A DNA stretch of 64,000 nt, taken from positions 34,967 through 98,966 of the forward strand of contig NZ_SSOM01000042.1 in assembly GCF_029871235.1 (NCBI RefSeq). Reading direction: 5' to 3'. The notes under the pieces are model-generated. The model was given only the letters and a program-made list of their open reading frames with translations, searched no databases and was not told the origin of the DNA. The DNA is from Pseudomonas sp. BN411 (lineage in GTDB: Bacteria; Pseudomonadota; Gammaproteobacteria; Pseudomonadales; Pseudomonadaceae). Positions 60,654 to 64,000 of the stretch are shown here, one piece after another; position 1 is the stretch's first letter; every line of letters begins with the position of its first letter. A program made the position numbers and the translations under genes.

Positions 60654-61880
60654 ATGAAGCGCAGCGAAATCAAGCGCCGCCCACTGGCCGACACGGTGCT
60701 AGCCACCCTGGAGCCGGAAGGCACGGAGTACCGGGAGCACGACGGCAGCAGTCTCTATCTGCGCGTCAAACCGGACGGCCGCAAATCCTGGCAGCTGCGC
60801 TACAAGAAGCCCGACGGTAAGTGGTCATGGATCGGCCTCGGCAGTTACCCTGAGGTGGGCGGCTCCCTGGCCCGTCAGAAGGCGGCCGAACTCAGGGGCG
60901 ATGTATCCCAGGGCCGCAACCCACTGGCGATGAGGAACGCCCGAAAGGCGGCCGATGCCGAAGCGGCGGCCAACACTTTCGAAAAGCTGGCTCGCGAGTG
61001 GTACGCCAACAAGCGCAAAACGTGGACCGAGGGTACGGCAGTTCGAACCATCGGCGCCCTGGAACTACATGTGTTTCCGACGTTCGGGAAACGCCCCTTC
61101 GCCGAAATTCTGCCTATCGAGTGGATGGAGTTCCTGCGCGCCATGGAGCAAAAGGGCATCGTCGAGCAGACCAGCCGCGTGCGCGGCATGTGCCGGGAGA
61201 TCTATGACCTGGCGCGCGTGACCGGCCGAGCCACACATAATCCGCTAGAGGGCCTGCACAAGTTCCTGCAGACCCGGCCGGTGGAGAACTTCGCCCATGT
61301 ATCCCAGGCGGAATTGCCGGCGCTTCTCCGTGCCATCCGGTCCTATCCCAGCGCCGCCGACATCCGCATAGGCCTGCAACTGCTTTCCTTGCTGGCATGC
61401 CGCCCATCGGAACTTCGGGAATCCAGTTGGTCCGAGTTCGATCTAGATGGAGCCTTGTGGACCATTCCGGCCGAGCGCATGAAACGCCGCCGCGAACATC
61501 TCGTGCCACTGCCTCAACAAGCCGTCGAGCTGCTGCGCGACCTGCACATACTCACCGGCACGTATCCCCTGCTCTTCCCTGGCCGAAGCGACACAACCAA
61601 GCCCCGTAGCAATACCGTGTTCCTGATGGCGCTGCGTCGTCTGGGCTATGAAGGCCGGCAAACCGGCCACGGGTTCCGGCACATCGCGTCCACCACGCTC
61701 AACGAAAATGGCTTTGACGAAAACCACATCGAGGCCCAGCTATCCCACGTCAAGGAAGGGGTCGCCGGCGTGTACAACAAGGCGGTGTATCTGCCTCAAC
61801 GCCGGGAAATGATGCAGTGGTATGCCGACTACTTGGATCGATTGGCTGGCAGCAATGTAGTGGAGTTTAAGCACGCATGA
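60654..61880 (+). CDS. Tyrosine-type site-specific integrase
   Basis: A 408-residue P4-like prophage/island integrase: N-terminal DUF4102-type arm-binding domain (PDGRKSWQLRYKKPDGKW, ~1-90), core-binding domain (ANTFEKLAREWYANKRKTWTE, 100-200) and catalytic domain with Arg in ACRPSELRESSW, His-x-x-Arg in HGFRHIASTTL, the second His in QLSHVKEG and nucleophile Tyr in VAGVYNKAVY. All catalytic residues are present, so it is probably active. Start ATG 60654 after GAGGGGTACAAGG. Overlaps the next gene by 4 bp. Confidence 0.95.
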   Translation: MKRSEIKRRPLADTVLATLEPEGTEYREHDGSSLYLRVKPDGRKSWQLRYKKPDGKWSWIGLGSYPEVGGSLARQKAAELRGDVSQGRNPLAMRNARKAADAEAAANTFEKLAREWYANKRKTWTEGTAVRTIGALELHVFPTFGKRPFAEILPIEWMEFLRAMEQKGIVEQTSRVRGMCREIYDLARVTGRATHNPLEGLHKFLQTRPVENFAHVSQAELPALLRAIRSYPSAADIRIGLQLLSLLACRPSELRESSWSEFDLDGALWTIPAERMKRRREHLVPLPQQAVELLRDLHILTGTYPLLFPGRSDTTKPRSNTVFLMALRRLGYEGRQTGHGFRHIASTTLNENGFDENHIEAQLSHVKEGVAGVYNKAVYLPQRREMMQWYADYLDRLAGSNVVEFKHA

Positions 61881-62431
61881 CTCGCGGCCTTCCCCCTAAA
61901 ACCATTATCGAACTGCTGCTAACTACTGCCCCCAAATCAGCCCTCGAAGAACTGGAGTTGGACAATTCGACCAAAGACGACTGGGTGTCTTGCTTAGAGT
62001 CGGAGGGCCACACACAGCGGGGCCAGCACGAAATCGTAGACCTATCTTCGCTGGCAATTTACTACGCTACTCGCAGCCTCAGCGCCGTTAAAAAGGTTGC
62101 TCATTGGAGCCCCTTAGCTCTCGATTTCTGGACGCTTTATCACTTTGCGCAGACAACAAAAGCCGAAGACTTCTTCCGGACAGAGGATCTACTGCGAGAG
62201 GCCGGACGTCAGAGGAAGCAAGTGCATATAGCGAAAGCAAGGCAAGCCAAGGCGGCCGCTGAAGCCCCCTCAAGAACCGAAAAATGGATCAGGGTGGAGA
62301 GACTAGAAGCCGAGTTACTGGCATCGGGCAAGTCAGAACGAGATCTATCCAGCATCATCGAAAAACGTCTGGGGATACCTAAAAAAACTTACCGAGACTG
62401 GAGACGTAAAAGAAAAACGGCGGGGCTGTAA
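61877..62431 (+). CDS. Unknown island protein coupled to the integrase
   Basis: Not recognised. 184 residues, mostly helical: an acidic N-terminal third (LEELELDNSTKDDWVSCLES), a middle part with HWSPLALDFWTLYHFAQTTK, a very basic helix (EAGRQRKQVHIAKARQAKAA) and a C-terminal segment with helix-turn-helix character (SERDLSSIIEKRLGIPKKTYRDWRRKRK). The ATG overlaps the integrase stop (ATGA). Its DNA is visibly more A/T-rich, with ATA, CTA and AAA codons, than the flanking chromosome. A recombination or DNA-binding accessory role is inferred from context only. Confidence 0.7.
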   Translation: MTRGLPPKTIIELLLTTAPKSALEELELDNSTKDDWVSCLESEGHTQRGQHEIVDLSSLAIYYATRSLSAVKKVAHWSPLALDFWTLYHFAQTTKAEDFFRTEDLLREAGRQRKQVHIAKARQAKAAAEAPSRTEKWIRVERLEAELLASGKSERDLSSIIEKRLGIPKKTYRDWRRKRKTAGL

Positions 62432-62447
62432 TTGAGCCGCCGTTTTC
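62414..62447 (+). terminator. Intrinsic terminator after integrase-coupled gene
   Basis: AAAACGGCGG / CCGCCGTTTT with a 13-nt loop, ending in TTTTC; it overlaps the last codons of the unknown gene. Confidence 0.75.
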
Positions 62448-62488
62448 AGGCATAACTTTCCGAGCGTCACCAATATGGAGGCGCTTAA

Positions 62489-62709
62489 ATGCACCCAGAC
62501 ACCCCCTTAAACAAAGCCCTCATCCGCCAGACCGCACTCTGCAGCTGGCTCGACCTGTCCCGCTCCGGCCTGGACAAGCTACGCAAGAAAGATCCGACGT
62601 TCCCGAAACCTATCAAGGATGGCGAGACGCGCCAGGCTGCTGCGTTCTACGTCGTGGCCGAGGTAGAGGCATGGCTGCGCACCAAGATTGCCGAAAGGGA
62701 CGCCGCCTG
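62489..62709 (+). CDS. AlpA-like excisionase/regulator
   Basis: A 73-residue MerR-like winged-helix protein of the AlpA/excisionase class, with the order of motifs LIRQTALCSWLDLSRSGLDKLRKKD-x-FPKPI, then FYVVAEVEAWLRTKI. Such proteins direct excision or regulate the integrase in P4-like islands. The end given omits the last stop base shared with the next ORF; the TGA is 62708-62710. Start ATG 62489 with GGAGG upstream. Confidence 0.8.
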
Positions 62710-62769
62710 ATGATCGCCAACAACAACGCCTGCCAACAGGCCAGCCGAGACGACTCTCATACCGCCGAT
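62710..62769 (+). pseudogene. Coupled ORF truncated by the IS3 element
   Basis: An ATG overlapping the AlpA stop (TGATG) opens a frame of 20 codons (MIANNNACQQASRDDSHTAD) whose stop TGA is the first triplet of the insertion sequence. The frame is therefore probably the 5' remnant of a longer, translationally coupled island gene; the rest lies beyond the element, outside the window. Confidence 0.5.
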
Positions 62770-62831
62770 TGAATCGCCCCTAGTTTCGTAGACACCTCCA
62801 AGCCTCATAATGAGGCCCGTTAGGAGGTGCC

Positions 62832-63110
62832 ATGAGCAACCAGCGTTACCCCGAAGAATTCAAAATCGAAGCGGTCAAGCAAGTGACCGAGCGCGGCCTC
62901 CCCGTAGCCGAGGTGGCAGCGCGGTTAGGCATGTCGGTGCACAGCCTGTATGCCTGGATCAAGCGCTACGGCAAGCCCCAGGCGCAGCGGCAGCAAGAAG
63001 ATGATCAGCAGGCCGAACTGCGTCGTCTACGCGCCGAACTCAAGCGAGTGACCGAAGAGCGAGACATCCTAAAAAAGGCCGCCGCGTACTTTGCCAAGGA
63101 GTCCGGCTGA
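62832..63110 (+). CDS. IS3 transposase OrfA
   Basis: 92 residues: helix-turn-helix (RYPEEFKIEAVKQVTERG, AARLGMSVHSLYAWIKRYG) and a C-terminal leucine-zipper coiled coil (LRRLRAELKRVTEERDILKKA). Start ATG with AGGAGGT upstream. Ends 27 bp before the first possible orfB start; the heptamer A AAA AAG (63071-63077) lies near its end for -1 frameshifting into OrfB. Confidence 0.93.
   Translation: MSNQRYPEEFKIEAVKQVTERGLPVAEVAARLGMSVHSLYAWIKRYGKPQAQRQQEDDQQAELRRLRAELKRVTEERDILKKAAAYFAKESG
63071..63077 (+). promoter_or_regulatory. Programmed -1 frameshift site of the IS
   Basis: The heptamer A AAA AAG in the orfA frame, 11 codons before the orfA stop. Slippage by one base joins to the orfB frame, which has no stop between here and GTG 63137. 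Confidence 0.8.
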
Positions 63111-63136
63111 AGTACGCCTTCATCAGCAAGCTGTCG

Positions 63137-63982
63137 GTGGAGTACCCGGTACGGCGTCTCTGCCAGACCCTGAAAGTGCATCCCAGCGGTTACTACGCCT
63201 GGCTGGCCGAGCCGAAATCCGTACGCGCCAAGGAAGATCAGCGCCTGCTCGGGTTGATCAAACATGCCTGGCTGGAAAGCGGTGGGGTCTACGGCTATCG
63301 CAAGATTCACGACGACCTGCGTGAGCTGGGAGAGTCCTGTGGCCGGCACCGCGTGGCTCGCCTGATGCGGGGAGAAGGGCTGCGCTCGCAGACCGGCTAT
63401 CGTCGGCGCCCCGGCTATTACGGCGGCCGGCCAACGGTAGCTTCGCCCAATCGCCTGGAGCGGCAGTTCAACGTCAGTGAACCGAACAAGGTCTGGGTCA
63501 CCGACATCACCTACATCCGCACCTATGAGGGTTGGTTGTATTTGGCGGTGGTGCTGGATCTGTTTTCACGCCAGGTGATCGGCTGGTCGATGAAGCCACG
63601 GATGTGCAGCGACCTGGCCATCGATGCCCTGTTGATGGCGGTCTGGCGGCGCAAGCCCAAGCAGGAAGTGATGATCCACTCCGACCAGGGCAGCCAGTTC
63701 AGCAGCTCGGATTGGCAGAGTTTCCTCAAGGCCAACAACCTGATCAGCAGCATGAGCCGACGCGGCAACTGCCACGACAACGCGGTAGCGGAAAGCTTTT
63801 TTCAGTTGCTGAAACGGGAACGCATCCGACGGAAGACCTACGGCACCCGCGAAGAAGCTCGGAGTGATGTGTTCGATTACATCGAGATGTTTTATAACCC
63901 CAAACGCCGGCACAGCAGCGCTATGCAGCTATCGCCAGTGGAGTTTGAAAAGCGCTATTTCCAGAGCTTGGAGAGTGTCTAG
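63137..63982 (+). CDS. IS3 transposase OrfB (DDE integrase domain)
   Basis: 281 residues from GTG 63137: a HTH_21 region (GVYGYRKIHDDLRELGE, GLRSQTGYRRRPGYY) and an rve integrase core with D in WVTDITYIRTYEG, D in MIHSDQGSQFSS and E in NAVAESFFQLLKRE (DDE triad intact). The -1 frame is open from the slippery site at 63071, so the natural product is an OrfAB fusion. The stop codon lies inside the right terminal repeat. Confidence 0.93.
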   Translation: MEYPVRRLCQTLKVHPSGYYAWLAEPKSVRAKEDQRLLGLIKHAWLESGGVYGYRKIHDDLRELGESCGRHRVARLMRGEGLRSQTGYRRRPGYYGGRPTVASPNRLERQFNVSEPNKVWVTDITYIRTYEGWLYLAVVLDLFSRQVIGWSMKPRMCSDLAIDALLMAVWRRKPKQEVMIHSDQGSQFSSSDWQSFLKANNLISSMSRRGNCHDNAVAESFFQLLKRERIRRKTYGTREEARSDVFDYIEMFYNPKRRHSSAMQLSPVEFEKRYFQSLESV

Positions 63983-64000
63983 GAAAGCCGGGGCGATTCA

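Larger units (their letters stand above)
62770..64000 (+). mobile_element. Complete IS3-family insertion sequence (1231 bp)
   Basis: Terminal inverted repeats start TGAATCGCCCC (62770) and end GGGGCGATTCA (64000); 22 of the first 27 positions match. Two overlapping-type frames, orfA and orfB, are joined by an A6G slippery site. The right end falls exactly on the last base of the window, so the target duplication cannot be checked (left flank is GAT). Confidence 0.92.

Noticed and set aside
63005..63349. Antisense frame across the IS orfA/orfB junction as a possible regulatory gene
   Set aside because: No ribosome site, and the frame is explained as the complement of the transposase.
60490..64000. 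Defence or toxin-antitoxin system in the visible part of the island
   Set aside because: Only integrase, an unknown coupled protein, an AlpA-like regulator, a truncated frame and an IS are present; cargo genes must be further on.

Overview
The window is a high-GC gammaproteobacterial chromosome segment whose gene content and order match the Pseudomonas core genome. From memory, the order panC-panD-pgi-acs, pnp-rpsO-truB-rbfA-infB-nusA-rimP-secG-tpiA-glmM-folP-ftsH-rlmE-yhbY, greA-carB-lysE-carA-dapB-dnaJ-dnaK-grpE-recN-fur-bamE and lldR-lldPD-dld is the one known from P. aeruginosa. I infer Pseudomonas in the broad sense; the species cannot be fixed by eye.

Layout. 1-9.6 kb: end of pantothenate synthesis (panC partial, panD), pgi, a divergent pair of DJ-1/PfpI-fold genes (GlxA-type AraC regulator and a secreted DJ-1 protein), acetyl-CoA synthetase, an MpaB/DUF2236 protein and a thiolase. 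9.6-18.3 kb: an RlmI-like methyltransferase, a large AsmA-like (DUF748) envelope protein, three tandem DUF2845 secreted proteins, a rhomboid protease with a long insertion, a BON-domain periplasmic protein and an unfamiliar zinc-ribbon/membrane/repeat protein. 18.3-34.8 kb (all minus strand except yhbY): the conserved translation/transcription cluster, with tRNA-Leu(GAG) and initiator tRNA-fMet between secG and rimP and three intrinsic terminators in that stretch, then cell-wall, folate, protease and rRNA-modification genes. 34.8-49.2 kb: greA, carB/carA with a LysE-type exporter between them, dapB, the heat-shock genes dnaJ-dnaK-grpE, recN, fur, bamE, rnfH, ratA and smpB. 49.2-56.1 kb: the lactate locus. 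56.1-60.0 kb: REP-like repeats, two small related periplasmic proteins and a hybrid histidine kinase. 60.1-64.0 kb: ssrA (tmRNA), followed at once by a tyrosine-recombinase genomic island that continues past the window and is interrupted by a complete 1231-bp IS3-family element ending on the last base.

Regulation readable from sequence. Sigma-32 promoters precede grpE and dnaK. A LexA box overlaps the recN promoter, back-to-back with the grpE heat-shock promoter. A terminator hairpin with short upstream reading frames lies in the carA leader. A terminator lies 26 nt before the rimP start, and another abuts the dapB start codon. Two perfect 19-bp LldR-type dyads occur, one upstream of lldP and one deep inside the lldP coding sequence.

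I found no obvious wholly new multi-gene system. The best leads are the intragenic lldP dyad, the attenuator-like leaders, the DUF2845 triplication, and the start of the ssrA island with its unknown integrase-coupled protein.
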